Shown here piece after piece: positions 44,799 to 53,761 of a stretch of DNA of 64,000 bases; position 1 is the stretch's first letter, and each line of letters opens with the position of its first letter. The notes beneath the pieces were generated by a model. It saw only the letters and a list, made by a program, of their open reading frames with translations. It was not told the origin of the DNA and did not search any database. The position numbers were made by a program, and so were the translations under genes. Where the stretch lies: the NCBI RefSeq assembly GCF_004004515.1, contig NZ_RXOL01000008.1, forward strand, positions 27,744-91,743, in the 5' to 3' direction. This stretch comes from Croceicoccus ponticola. GTDB lineage: Bacteria; Pseudomonadota; Alphaproteobacteria; Sphingomonadales; Sphingomonadaceae.

Positions 44799-45371
44799 TC
44801 AACCCAGGTTTGCGCTTACCATGGCCCAAAGCATCGGGAACGACAGCAGCGTATTGAGGCGGCTGGCGATCAGCGCGCGCGGAGCGGCGGCGGCCTTTGC
44901 CTCGTCGCTGGCGCTGACGATGCCCAGGATCTTCTTTTGCGCCGGCCAGATGATGAACCACACGTTGAACGCCATCAGTATCGCGATCCACATGCCCGCG
45001 CCGATCAGGTCGACAGCACCTTCGCCGCTGAAAGTCAGCGCTTCGACCATGTAGCCGTTGACCATTGCGATGATCAGGCCGGTGAGCACCGTAAGCGCCG
45101 CCGCCCAGCGAAAGAAGAACAGGACCTTGGGCGCAATATGCCCGGTAATGGCGCCCTTTTGATCGGCCGGAATGGCCGGCATGGTCGGAACCTGAACGAA
45201 ATTGAGGTAATAGAGCAGCCCGATCCACAAGATGCCGAAGAAAATGTGCAGCCAGCGCGACACGGTGTTAATGTCCACCGGCGCAGATGGCGCAAAGGCC
45301 AGCATCAGCGCGATGGCGGCGATCACCCCGATCGCAAGCACCAGGTGCAGGTTGCCGAAAAGTTTAGCCAT
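44799..45371 (-). CDS. PuuD-like urate hydroxylase membrane domain protein
   Basis: A 190-residue membrane protein with about four or five helices. RWLHIFFGILWIGLLYYLNFVQVP matches the start of the PuuD (DUF989) family, whose founding member oxidises urate and carries a C-terminal cytochrome c. Here the cytochrome (no CxxCH) is absent and no purine-degradation gene is near, so urate oxidation is doubtful. Conserved His and Trp in the first block may bind haem. A CopD-like or unknown electron-transfer role is equally possible. Confidence 0.75.
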   Translation of the reverse strand: MAKLFGNLHLVLAIGVIAAIALMLAFAPSAPVDINTVSRWLHIFFGILWIGLLYYLNFVQVPTMPAIPADQKGAITGHIAPKVLFFFRWAAALTVLTGLIIAMVNGYMVEALTFSGEGAVDLIGAGMWIAILMAFNVWFIIWPAQKKILGIVSASDEAKAAAAPRALIASRLNTLLSFPMLWAMVSANLG

Positions 45372-45489
45372 GTTTTATCCCCCCGTTATGCGGTCTCAGA
45401 CCGTTCGGGCGCGACCCTGACATGAGATTTCCCCAAATCTCAACGAATGTCACCTGTCGCCTGTGCAAAAGCTGGGGGCACGATCCGGC

Positions 45490-46149
45490 TCAGGCCGGTG
45501 GATGCTCGGTCACCGCTTCTTGCTTGTCATCCTTGCCCAGGCCTTCGCGCAGCATCATCGGCAATTGGGTAAAGGTGAACAGGAACGACAGCGGCAGGAA
45601 GACCCAAAGCTTCGCCGCCAGCCACGAATCAAAGCTCAACGTCGCACGCAGCACTTCGTTCAGCGCGGCGAGCGCGATGAAATAGAAACCCCAGTTGCGC
45701 GACAGGGCCATCCAACCCTTGTCCGACAGCCCCTCAAACGCGGCGTCGAGCAGGTATTTCAACAGAGCCTTGCCCCGCCAATGGCCGATCAGAAGCGCCG
45801 CGGCGAAAACGACGTAGATGATCGTGGGCTTGATCTGGACGAATACCGGGTTCTGAAACGCGATCGTCAGGCCGCCGAAAAACACGATCAGCGCGGTCGA
45901 CAGCATCAGCATGGGCGTGACGTGGCCCAGCTTCCATTTAGACACGGCTACGGCGACGAGCGCGGCGACGATGAACGCGCCGGTGCCCTTTACCATGGCC
46001 AGAACCTGCCCGATGGCGTTGCCGTCCTCGGTCGGGCTGAAATACTTGTACACGCCGAAGAACACGAGCAGCGGCCCGTAATCTATCGCGATATTGAGCC
46101 AGCCGCTCTTTTTCTGAACGGGCGGGGAAGCTGCATTCTCGCTCATCAT
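45490..46149 (-). CDS. yciB: Inner-membrane-spanning protein YciB (septation protein A)
   Basis: A 219-residue protein with about six helices in the YciB/IspZ pattern: IDYGPLLVFFGVYKYF, FQNPVFVQIKPTIIYVVFAA, ALSRNWGFYFIALAALNEV and LWVFLPLSFLFTFTQLPMM. YciB contributes to envelope integrity and division in other bacteria. The first ATG overlaps the ftsY stop (ATGA); a second ATG one codon later is better spaced from GGAG. Last gene of dapF-mtaB-ftsY-yciB. Confidence 0.94.
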   Translation of the reverse strand: MMSENAASPPVQKKSGWLNIAIDYGPLLVFFGVYKYFSPTEDGNAIGQVLAMVKGTGAFIVAALVAVAVSKWKLGHVTPMLMLSTALIVFFGGLTIAFQNPVFVQIKPTIIYVVFAAALLIGHWRGKALLKYLLDAAFEGLSDKGWMALSRNWGFYFIALAALNEVLRATLSFDSWLAAKLWVFLPLSFLFTFTQLPMMLREGLGKDDKQEAVTEHPPA

Positions 46150-47066
46150 GCCACTCCTGCAATGACGCGGGCGACGAGATCGGGATCGAACGGACGCAAG
46201 TCGTCGATCTTTTCGCCGACGCCGATGGCGTGGATCGGCAGCCCGTACTGCGCCGCCGCCGCGACCAGCACGCCGCCGCGCGCCGTCCCGTCCAGCTTTG
46301 TCATCACGAGGCCGGACACACCGGCAACTTCCTTGAACACGTCGATCTGCTGCAATGCGTTCTGCCCGTTCGTCGCATCGAGCACGAGGACGACATCGTG
46401 CGGCGCTTCGGGGTTGAGCCGGCCCAGCACTTTACGGATCTTGGTCAGCTCGTCCATCAGCTCGCGCTTGTTCTGCAACCGGCCCGCGGTGTCGACGATC
46501 AGCACGTCGCTCCCCTTATCGGTCGCGGCCTTCACGCCATCGAACACGACGCTGGCCGGGTCGCCGCCTTCGGGCCCGGTGATGACGGGGATGCCTAGCC
46601 GTTCGGCCCAGACCTTGAGCTGACCGATGGCGGCGGCGCGGAACGTGTCGCCTGCGGCCAGCATCACCGAATAGTCGTCTTCCTGAAACAGGTGGGCAAG
46701 CTTGGCGATCGTCGTCGTCTTGCCGCTGCCGTTCACGCCGATGACCAGCACGACGTGGGGGCGGGGGAATGCGGTGACCTCAAGCGGTTTGGCGACGGGG
46801 CGCAGGATATCGGCGATCTCTTCGGCCACCGCTTCCTGCACGGCGTGTTCGTCGGCGTTGCCGGCAAAGCTGCGCTGCGCCAGCGCGTCGCGGATGCGCA
46901 TCGCGGCACGCGGGCCGAGGTCCGACATGATGAGCGCGTCCTCAAGCTCGTCGAGCTGATTGTCGCTCAACCGCGCCTGTCCGCCGATACCGGCGAGATT
47001 GCCCGAAAGCTTCTCTCCGGTTTTGCGCAATCCGCCGAAAAGCCGGTCTGACCAGCTTTCGCTCAT
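46146..47066 (-). CDS. ftsY: Signal recognition particle receptor FtsY
   Basis: GTPase receptor that docks SRP-ribosome complexes at the membrane; partner of Ffh encoded at 51.2 kb. The NG domain is complete in 306 residues: N-domain helices, P-loop GVNGSGKTTTIAKLA, DTAGRLQNK, TKLDGTARGG. The acidic A-domain of E. coli FtsY is absent, as often in alphaproteobacteria. It overlaps mtaB and yciB by 4 nt on each side. Confidence 0.97.
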   Translation of the reverse strand: MSESWSDRLFGGLRKTGEKLSGNLAGIGGQARLSDNQLDELEDALIMSDLGPRAAMRIRDALAQRSFAGNADEHAVQEAVAEEIADILRPVAKPLEVTAFPRPHVVLVIGVNGSGKTTTIAKLAHLFQEDDYSVMLAAGDTFRAAAIGQLKVWAERLGIPVITGPEGGDPASVVFDGVKAATDKGSDVLIVDTAGRLQNKRELMDELTKIRKVLGRLNPEAPHDVVLVLDATNGQNALQQIDVFKEVAGVSGLVMTKLDGTARGGVLVAAAAQYGLPIHAIGVGEKIDDLRPFDPDLVARVIAGVA

Positions 47067-48295
47067 ATTAGTTCTCCGATGATCTGCCCATCCTCTACGC
47101 GGGTGGCGCGCATCCGGACGATGTCGCCGCCGCCAACCCCGGTGGGGAGGCGGACGGGCGCGAAATTGGTGGCGTGGCCGGTGCCGTCGTTTTCGCCCAG
47201 CACGTCGAGCGTGCTGCCGACGTGACTGACGAGCCAGGCGTTACGTTGCTGCTCCACGGCATCGCGAAGCGCGGCGGCGCGCGCCTTGATCGTGGCGTGA
47301 TCGACCTGCGGCATTCGCGCGGCAGGCGTGCCGGGGCGCGGGCTGTAGGGAAAGACATGGCCGTGGACGATGTCGCAGTCGCGCACGATGGCAAGATTCG
47401 CTTCGTGCATCGCGGCATCCTCTGTCGGGAAACCCGCTATCAGGTCCGCGCCGATGGCGATGTCGGGGCGGCGTTGTTTCAGCCGGGTGACGAGATCGAC
47501 CGCCTGTGCGCGCGTATGGCGCCGCTTCATCCGTTTGAGGATCAGGTCGTGCCCATGCTGGAGCGATAGGTGGAGATGCGGCATCAGCCGCGCCTCGCCC
47601 GCCAGCATTTCTTCCAGCTCCTCGTCGATTTCCGCTCCGTCGATGGACGACAGGCGCAATCGGGCCAGACTGGGAAAAGCGCGCAACACCTCGCAGACCA
47701 GAGCGCCTAATGGCGGCGATCCGGGCAGGTCGTGACCCCAGCTGGTCACGTCGACGCCGGTCAGCACGACTTCCGACGCGCCCTGCTCCAGATGCGCGGC
47801 AATCTCGCCCACCACTTGCGGCACGGTGAGCGATCGGCTTGGCCCGCGCCCCTGCGGGATGACGCAAAAGGTGCAGGCATGGTCGCAACCGTTCTGCACC
47901 GCGACGAACGCGCGGGTGCGGCGCGTGGCCAGCGTGCTCGTCCCTTGATGCATCGGCACCAGCGGAAGTCCTGCGGCATTGTGGCTCGCGCCCCAGCTGG
48001 AAGGGGCTAATTTCTCCGCATTGGGGATCAGGCCGTCGATTTCGGGCATGGCGGCGAACTGCTCGCGCTCGATATCGGCGGCGCATCCGGTGACCAGCAG
48101 ACGCGCATCGGGACGACGACGGCGAACGCGGCGGATGGCGCGGCGGGTCTGCCGCACGGCCTCTTCGGTCACGGCGCAGGAATTGACGACGACCGTATCG
48201 CCGCGCCCGTCCAGCATGGCGCGGATGCGGTCGCTTTCGGCGGCGTTGAGGCGGCAACCGAGCGTGATGATTTCGGGGCCCAGAGTCTCGGGCAT
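47063..48295 (-). CDS. mtaB: tRNA t6A37 methylthiotransferase MtaB
   Basis: Radical-SAM enzyme that adds methylthio to t6A37 in tRNAs. The UPF0004 N-domain has Cys in TLGCRLN, NSCAVT and VTGCAA; the radical-SAM cluster is in QNGCDHACTFCVIPQGRG; a TRAM-like domain ends the protein. The residue pattern fits the MtaB branch rather than MiaB or RimO. The frame is open to 48544, but ATG 48295 gives the standard N-terminus and a 410-residue product. dapF ends 17 bp upstream and ftsY overlaps. Confidence 0.93.
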   Translation of the reverse strand: MPETLGPEIITLGCRLNAAESDRIRAMLDGRGDTVVVNSCAVTEEAVRQTRRAIRRVRRRRPDARLLVTGCAADIEREQFAAMPEIDGLIPNAEKLAPSSWGASHNAAGLPLVPMHQGTSTLATRRTRAFVAVQNGCDHACTFCVIPQGRGPSRSLTVPQVVGEIAAHLEQGASEVVLTGVDVTSWGHDLPGSPPLGALVCEVLRAFPSLARLRLSSIDGAEIDEELEEMLAGEARLMPHLHLSLQHGHDLILKRMKRRHTRAQAVDLVTRLKQRRPDIAIGADLIAGFPTEDAAMHEANLAIVRDCDIVHGHVFPYSPRPGTPAARMPQVDHATIKARAAALRDAVEQQRNAWLVSHVGSTLDVLGENDGTGHATNFAPVRLPTGVGGGDIVRMRATRVEDGQIIGELI

Positions 48296-48312
48296 TCCGG
48301 CTTCGGGCAAGC

Positions 48313-49161
48313 TCAAGCGTAGTCGCCCCAGTCGAAACTGCCCGTGAAACTGACCGAGGCCGGGCCCGTCATCGTGATGTGACCGGGCGCGCCGTCGACA
48401 TCGGGTTCCCACACGATGGTCAGCGCGCCACCCGGCAGCGTCACCGTAACCTCGCGATCGACCAGCCCGCGCCGCATCGCTGCGACCGCCGTGGCGCATG
48501 CGCCGGTGCCGCAGGCCTGCGTAATCCCTGCGCCGCGTTCCCACACGCGCAAGGTGATCGCATCGCGCGCGGTTACCGTGGCGACATTGACGTTAACGCG
48601 TTCGGGGAAAATCTGGTCGTTTTCGATGACCGGGCCGATTTCAGCCAGCGGCACGGCATAGGCATCGTTCACGAAGAACACGGCGTGCGGGTTACCGACG
48701 TTCACCGCGACGGGATGTTCCAGCACAGCTTCGCACGCTGCCGAATCGAGCGGCCAGCCGACGGGAAGGTCCAGCGTGTCCATGCCATAGGCGAGCGGGA
48801 TCTGGTCCCAGCCGAAACGCGGCACGCCCATATCGACCGCGACGCCGTTCTCGTCGGGCCGTGCCACGATGGTCCCGCCCAGCGTTTCCAGTGTGACTTC
48901 GCCGCCGATCAGCAGCCCGACCGCGCGGGTGGCATTGCCGCAGGCCTCGACCTCGCTGCCGTCAGAATTGAAGATGCGCATCCGCCAGTCGGCGACCTCG
49001 CTCGGTTCGATCAGTACAAGCTGATCGCACCCGATGCCGGTATGCCGGTCGGCCAGCGCCGCGACGACATCGCCGGTCAGCGGCGGCAACGGCTGTGCGC
49101 GCGCGTCCAGCACGACGAAGTCGTTGCCCAGACCGTGCATCTTGGTGAAAGCAATGCGCAT
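48313..49161 (-). CDS. dapF: Diaminopimelate epimerase
   Basis: Converts LL- to meso-diaminopimelate for lysine and peptidoglycan. Two catalytic cysteines are present: Cys74 in VEACGNATRA and Cys217 in TQACGTGACATA. KMHGLGNDFVVLDA starts the protein and the 282-residue length is normal. First gene of the four-gene minus-strand operon. Confidence 0.97.
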   Translation of the reverse strand: MRIAFTKMHGLGNDFVVLDARAQPLPPLTGDVVAALADRHTGIGCDQLVLIEPSEVADWRMRIFNSDGSEVEACGNATRAVGLLIGGEVTLETLGGTIVARPDENGVAVDMGVPRFGWDQIPLAYGMDTLDLPVGWPLDSAACEAVLEHPVAVNVGNPHAVFFVNDAYAVPLAEIGPVIENDQIFPERVNVNVATVTARDAITLRVWERGAGITQACGTGACATAVAAMRRGLVDREVTVTLPGGALTIVWEPDVDGAPGHITMTGPASVSFTGSFDWGDYA

Positions 49162-49226
49162 TGCTTGCGCATCTATGCACCCCGGCGCGGCGCGTCCAGT
49201 GCTGGTACACAGGTCGTGCGGCAGGT

Positions 49227-50894
49227 TTAGCCGTTCACGGCCCTGACTTCTTCGTCCATACCGGCCAAAGCGGCACGCGCATCGATGGCCAGCCGCGCTT
49301 CGCTTTTCAGCCGGGTCCGGACCTGTTCGGCGGTTTCGGGCTTACCGTAGAAATAGCCCTGTCCCTTGAACGTCCCAATGCGCAACAGCGAATCGCGCAA
49401 GGTTTCGGTTTCGATCCCCTCTGCCGTGACGGGCAGGTTCATGCCTTCGCCGATGGAGGCGATGGTGGCGATAACGGCCGCGGTATCCTCTGACCGGGCC
49501 AGCCGAGATACAAAGGCGCGGTCAATCTTGATCCGGTCGAAGGGCAGGGCGCGAAGCTGCGCCAGCGTTGCGTATCCCACCCCGAAATCATCGAGGCTGA
49601 CCGTCACGCCCTGGTTCTTCAGGCTGGTGACGAGCGAGCGGACGAGGCCGATGTTTTCGCTGAGGCACATCTCGGTGATCTCGATCTCCAGCCGTTCGGG
49701 CGGAAAATTGGCCTCTGCCATCAGCTTCAGCAGGCGTTGCGCAAACCACGGATCGCGCATTTGCACCGGCGAAATGTTCACCGCCAGCGTCAGGCGCGAA
49801 TCCCAATCGCGGGCATCGCGCAGAGCCTGCCCGATGACCGATTCAGACAGGTCCGCGATCACGCCCAGTTCTTCCGCCACCGGGATGAACTTGTCGGGTG
49901 AAACGAGCCCCAAGTGCGGGCTTTGCCAGCGGGCCAGCATTTCGAAGCCGGTCAACGCACCCGTTTCGATATCGACCTGCTGTTCGTAGAAAGGCAAGAA
50001 TTCACCGCGGGCTATCCCGGCAAGGATGCCGTTTTCCAGCTCCGCGCGGCTGCGCAGGTCCTGCTCCATTTTGGGTTCGAACCAGTCGTAGCGGTTCCGG
50101 CCGTTCTTCTTGGCGTGATACATGGCCATGTCCGCCATGTGCAGCAGTTCCTCCGCCGGGCTCTTGCAATTTGCCGGCAGTCCGCTGCTGCACGCGATGC
50201 CGACCGAAAGGCTCATGGCCAGTTGGCCGCCCGCCACGTCGAACGGCTGGCGCGCGGTGGCGATGATGGCGCTGGCCACGCGGTCGATGGCGACCATGTC
50301 CCGGCGATCGTAGGGGATGACGCATGCGAATTCGTCGCCGCCCAGCCGGGCCAGCTTCGACCGTTCAGGCAAGACGTCGCGCACGCGTTCGGCCATCGTC
50401 ACCAGCAAGGTGTCGCCCGCGCGGTGTCCGTTCAGATCGTTGATCTGCTTGAAATGGTCGATATCAAGCATGACGAATGCAATGGCGGCATGCGCGTTGT
50501 CGTTCGCTTCGGCTTCGGCGACCAGCTTGTCGACTTCGGGACCGATGGACCGGCGATTGAGCGAGCCGGTCAGCGGATCGGTAAAGGCGAGCTTGCGGGC
50601 TTCTTCTTCCGCGCGGCGCCCTTTCTTCACTTCCGCAACCAGTTCGTTGTGCCGCCGCCAGCCGAAGATGATGAGCGCGGTATTCAGCAGCAGCGCACTG
50701 GCGAGATAAGGCGCAGGTCCTTCGCCATGACCATTAATGAATTGCAGGACGCCCGGCACGACCGCCGCCGCGTGGCCGACGAACATGATGATCGCGGCCG
50801 CGATTATGCCTTGTGCGATGACGTCGCGTTCGGCCCGAGGTTTCCCGACCGGCTCCGCCGCCTTGTCTTCAAGCCCAGGTGCGGACTCGTGCAT
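49227..50894 (-). CDS. Membrane GGDEF-EAL protein (cyclic-di-GMP turnover)
   Basis: A 555-residue protein with two N-terminal helices (about 25-45 and 60-78), then a GGDEF domain with intact RLGGDEFA near 200, then an EAL domain. In the latter, the signature is EML (GFEMLARW), keeping the metal-binding Glu; EITEMCL, DDFGVGYATL, IKIDRAFVSR and AEGIET are all present, so phosphodiesterase activity is plausible. No PAS or other sensor domain is present; the membrane segments are the only apparent input. Net activity cannot be assigned. It stands alone on the minus strand, 310 bp from divergent ffh. Confidence 0.93.
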   Translation of the reverse strand: MHESAPGLEDKAAEPVGKPRAERDVIAQGIIAAAIIMFVGHAAAVVPGVLQFINGHGEGPAPYLASALLLNTALIIFGWRRHNELVAEVKKGRRAEEEARKLAFTDPLTGSLNRRSIGPEVDKLVAEAEANDNAHAAIAFVMLDIDHFKQINDLNGHRAGDTLLVTMAERVRDVLPERSKLARLGGDEFACVIPYDRRDMVAIDRVASAIIATARQPFDVAGGQLAMSLSVGIACSSGLPANCKSPAEELLHMADMAMYHAKKNGRNRYDWFEPKMEQDLRSRAELENGILAGIARGEFLPFYEQQVDIETGALTGFEMLARWQSPHLGLVSPDKFIPVAEELGVIADLSESVIGQALRDARDWDSRLTLAVNISPVQMRDPWFAQRLLKLMAEANFPPERLEIEITEMCLSENIGLVRSLVTSLKNQGVTVSLDDFGVGYATLAQLRALPFDRIKIDRAFVSRLARSEDTAAVIATIASIGEGMNLPVTAEGIETETLRDSLLRIGTFKGQGYFYGKPETAEQVRTRLKSEARLAIDARAALAGMDEEVRAVNG

Positions 50895-51204
50895 AGATCG
50901 GGCGGCTCCTCGCTTGCGGGCCGAAATGGCCGTCCCGCCCGGGTTAGCCCGATGCTCTAAACATCAGGTTAAGCAACTGGTGCGCAACCGGATTGGCCAC
51001 TCGTGCCTTGCTTTCGAAGGGGGGCGGATGTAAGGGCGCGCCACAGGCAGGCCGGTTTTTGGATCGGAACACTGCGTGTATCCATGGGTCCGTGACAATA
51101 CGCGGCACGCTGGTTGGCGAGGTTTCGCCCACCGGCGTTTTGCGCTTTTGCTCCGGATCTGAACGTCTTGGCGTCGTTTGCGCGGCGCGCATGAGGAGAA
51201 TTTG
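50895..51204. other. Intergenic region between the GGDEF-EAL gene and ffh
   Basis: About 310 bp between divergent genes. Short frames here have no ribosome-binding site or family pattern. A purine-rich tract (AAGGGGGGCGGA near 51,020) and AGGAGAA before the ffh ATG are the only marked elements. No tRNA, SRP-RNA core or terminator was found. Promoters for both genes are expected here. Confidence 0.6.
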
Positions 51205-52668
51205 ATGTTCGAAAGCCTGTCAGACCGGCTTGGTAACGTCTTCGATTCGCTGCGCGGCCGCGGAGCGTTGAAGGAAGACGAAGTTCGCGCCGCGATGCGC
51301 GAAGTGCGCATTGCCCTCTTGGAAGCCGACGTCGCGCTTCCGGTCGTTCGACGGTTCATAGATAAGGTTACCGAAGCGGCCATCGGGCAGGAAGTCCTGC
51401 GCTCGGTCACGCCGGGGCAGCAGGTCGTCAAGATCGTCAACGACGCGCTGGTCGAAATGCTGGGCGGCGAAGATGGCGCGGCGCAGGCCAAGCTGGACCT
51501 CGAGGCCAAGCCGCCGGTCATCGTCATGATGGTCGGCCTGCAGGGGTCGGGCAAGACTACCAGCACCGCCAAGATCGCCAAGCGTCTGAAAGAGACCGAG
51601 GGCAAGAAGGTCTTGATGGCCTCGCTCGACGTCAATCGTCCGGCGGCGCAGGAACAGCTTGCCGTGCTGGGCGAACAGGCGGGTGTCGCCACCCTGCCGA
51701 TCATCGCCGGGCAACAACCGGTCGAAATCGCGAACCGCGCGATGCAGGCCGCAAAGCTGCAAAGCTTCGACGTGCTGATGCTCGACACCGCGGGCCGGTT
51801 GCACGTCGACGAAGCGCTGATGGCCGAAATGAAGGCGGTTGCCGCCGTCGCCACGCCGAAGGAAGTGCTGCTCGTCGTCGATGCGCTGACGGGTCAGGAC
51901 GCGGTGAACGTCGCGCAGTCCTTTACTGGCGAAGTGCCGCTGACCGGCGTGGTGCTAACCCGCATGGACGGCGATGCGCGCGGTGGTGCGGCATTGTCGA
52001 TGCGGGCCGTTACCGGCAAGCCGATCAAGTTCGCGGGCACCGGCGAAAAGCTGGACGCGATCGAACCGTTCGTCCCTTCGCGCGTCGCGAACCGCATCCT
52101 TGGCATGGGCGACATCGTCTCCATGGTCGAAAAGGCCGCGGCGTCGGTCAAGGAAGAGGACGCCGAACGCCTCGCCAAGAAGATGGCGGCGGGGAAATTC
52201 GATCTCGACGATCTGCGCATGCAATTGCAGCAGATGACCAAGATGGGCGGGCTGGGCGCGATTGCTGGCATGATGCCGGGCATGAAAAAGGCCAAGGCCG
52301 CGATGGCGCAGTCGGGCATGGACGATCGCGTACTGCTGCGCATGGATGCGATCATTTCGTCGATGACCGCAAAGGAACGCGCCAACCCCGCATTGCTGAA
52401 TGCCAAGCGCAAGAAGCGCGTCGCATCGGGTTCGGGCACGCAGGTGCAGGACGTGAACAAGGTGCTCAAGATGCACCAGGAAATGTCCAAGGCGATGAAG
52501 CAGATCAAGAAGATGGGCGGGCTCAAGGGCCTTGGCGCCCTGTTCGGCAAGGGTGGCATGGATGCCGCCATGCCCGGACTTGGTGGGCCCGGACTTGGTG
52601 GGCCCGGACTTGGCGGCGGCATGGGCGGACTGCCGCCCGATCTCGCCAACCTGCTGGGCAAGAAATGA
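51205..52668 (+). CDS. ffh: Signal recognition particle protein Ffh
   Basis: SRP GTPase that binds signal sequences and 4.5S RNA. The NG domain has P-loop GLQGSGKTTSTAKIA, DTAGRLHVD and TRMDGDARGGAA; the methionine-rich M domain follows (about 300-450; MGGLGAIAGMMPGM). AGGAG lies 6 nt before ATG 51205. The C-terminus ends with three GLGGP-type repeats, encoded by 15-bp units. Length is 487 residues. Its receptor FtsY is encoded about 4 kb away on the other strand. rpsP follows 54 bp later. Confidence 0.98.
   Translation: MFESLSDRLGNVFDSLRGRGALKEDEVRAAMREVRIALLEADVALPVVRRFIDKVTEAAIGQEVLRSVTPGQQVVKIVNDALVEMLGGEDGAAQAKLDLEAKPPVIVMMVGLQGSGKTTSTAKIAKRLKETEGKKVLMASLDVNRPAAQEQLAVLGEQAGVATLPIIAGQQPVEIANRAMQAAKLQSFDVLMLDTAGRLHVDEALMAEMKAVAAVATPKEVLLVVDALTGQDAVNVAQSFTGEVPLTGVVLTRMDGDARGGAALSMRAVTGKPIKFAGTGEKLDAIEPFVPSRVANRILGMGDIVSMVEKAAASVKEEDAERLAKKMAAGKFDLDDLRMQLQQMTKMGGLGAIAGMMPGMKKAKAAMAQSGMDDRVLLRMDAIISSMTAKERANPALLNAKRKKRVASGSGTQVQDVNKVLKMHQEMSKAMKQIKKMGGLKGLGALFGKGGMDAAMPGLGGPGLGGPGLGGGMGGLPPDLANLLGKK
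52573..52617 (+). repeat. Three 15-bp repeats at the ffh C-terminus
   Basis: Units CCCGGACTTGGTGGG occur twice exactly and a third time with two changes (CCCGGACTTGGCGGC). In frame they encode PGLGG repeats in the disordered tail after the M domain. Confidence 0.92.
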
Positions 52669-52722
52669 ATTCCGAATTTACGACTTTGAATGACTTTACG
52701 AATTGAACGAAAGGTAATCTGA

Positions 52723-53214
52723 ATGGCTGTTACTATCCGTCTGTCGCGCGGTGGCGCGAAGAAGCGTCCTTACTATCGCATCGTGGTTTCCGACGTGCGC
52801 AGCCCGCGCGACGGCAAGTATCTCGAGCAGGTTGGCATCTACAACCCGCTGGTCGCCAAGGGTGACGAAAACCGCGTCAAGCTGATCGAAGACCGCGTGC
52901 GTTACTGGCTGGGCGTCGGCGCGCAGCCGACCGACCGTGTTGCCCGCTTCCTCGATGCCGCCGGTATTCTTGAGCGTGCGGCCCGCAACAACCCGAAGAA
53001 GGCCGAACCGGGCGAAAAGGCCAAGGAACGCGCTGAGGAAAAGGCTGACAAGGCCCGCGAAGCCGAAGAAGCTGCCAAGGCTGCTGCCGAAGCTCCGGCC
53101 GAAGAACCGGCTGCCGAAGAAGCACCGGCTGAAGAAGCTGCTGCTGCCGAAGCACCCGCTGAAGAAGCAGCAGCTGAAGAAGCACCTGCTGAAGAAGCCA
53201 AGGCCGAGGATTGA
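52723..53214 (+). CDS. rpsP: 30S ribosomal protein S16 with long Ala/Glu tail
   Basis: The first 80 or so residues are a normal S16 ([52 protein letters not shown]). They are followed by an additional 80-residue tail: first charged and helical, then alternating Glu-Glu-Ala-Pro-Ala repeats to residue 163. S16 in E. coli has 82 residues. Extended, acidic S16 tails are common in Sphingomonadales relatives. GAAAGG precedes the ATG. rimM starts 3 nt after the stop. Confidence 0.97.
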   Translation: MAVTIRLSRGGAKKRPYYRIVVSDVRSPRDGKYLEQVGIYNPLVAKGDENRVKLIEDRVRYWLGVGAQPTDRVARFLDAAGILERAARNNPKKAEPGEKAKERAEEKADKAREAEEAAKAAAEAPAEEPAAEEAPAEEAAAAEAPAEEAAAEEAPAEEAKAED

Positions 53215-53217
53215 TCC

Positions 53218-53754
53218 TTGGCGGACCAGGCCCTCACGCTCGCGGTCGTCACCGGCGCGCATGGCGTGACGGGCGAGGTCCGGCTGAAACTGTTCGGCGA
53301 AGGCGTGGAATCGCTCCAGCGGTTCCGCGCCTTTCGCGTTTCCCGTCCCGTTGCATCACGCGGCGGACCGGATGACGCCGGCATCCTGACTCCGAAAAAG
53401 ATCCGCGACGACGGCAAGGGCGGAGCGATCGCCCGGTTTGCCGAAGTTACCGATCGCAATAGCGCCGAAGCGTTACGCGGCACGGCGCTGACCGTCCCGC
53501 GCGAAGAACTGCCCCCGCTGGAAGAGGGCGAATTTTATCACGCCGACCTGCTCGGTCTTGCCGCGGTATCCGAAACGGGTGAACCGTTGGGCAAGATCGT
53601 TGCCATCGACAATTACGGCGCGGGCGACGTGATCGAGATCGAACGGCCCGAAGGCGCGAAGCCACGCACGTTCATGATTCCGATGCACGAAAACGCCGTG
53701 CGCGAATGGAATGCCGAACGGCTGGTCGTCACCGCCGACTTCGCTGAGCCCTAA
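53218..53754 (+). CDS. rimM: Ribosome maturation factor RimM
   Basis: Binds S19 and helps assemble the 30S head. The 178-residue product has the N-terminal RimM domain (VVTGAHGVTGEVRLKLFGE) and a PRC-barrel domain (EEGEFYHADLLGLAAV). It starts with TTG at 53218, 3 nt after the rpsP stop and 7 nt after GAGGA; translation is probably coupled. The next gene on this strand, trmD, is separated by an antiparallel gene. Confidence 0.95.
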   Translation: MADQALTLAVVTGAHGVTGEVRLKLFGEGVESLQRFRAFRVSRPVASRGGPDDAGILTPKKIRDDGKGGAIARFAEVTDRNSAEALRGTALTVPREELPPLEEGEFYHADLLGLAAVSETGEPLGKIVAIDNYGAGDVIEIERPEGAKPRTFMIPMHENAVREWNAERLVVTADFAEP

Positions 53755-53761
53755 GGCTGCG

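Noticed and set aside
52877..53483. Minus-strand Ser/Ala-rich frames over the S16 tail and rimM
   Set aside because: They mirror the Ala/Glu repeat of S16 and lack a ribosome-binding site; rpsP and rimM are clear on the plus strand.
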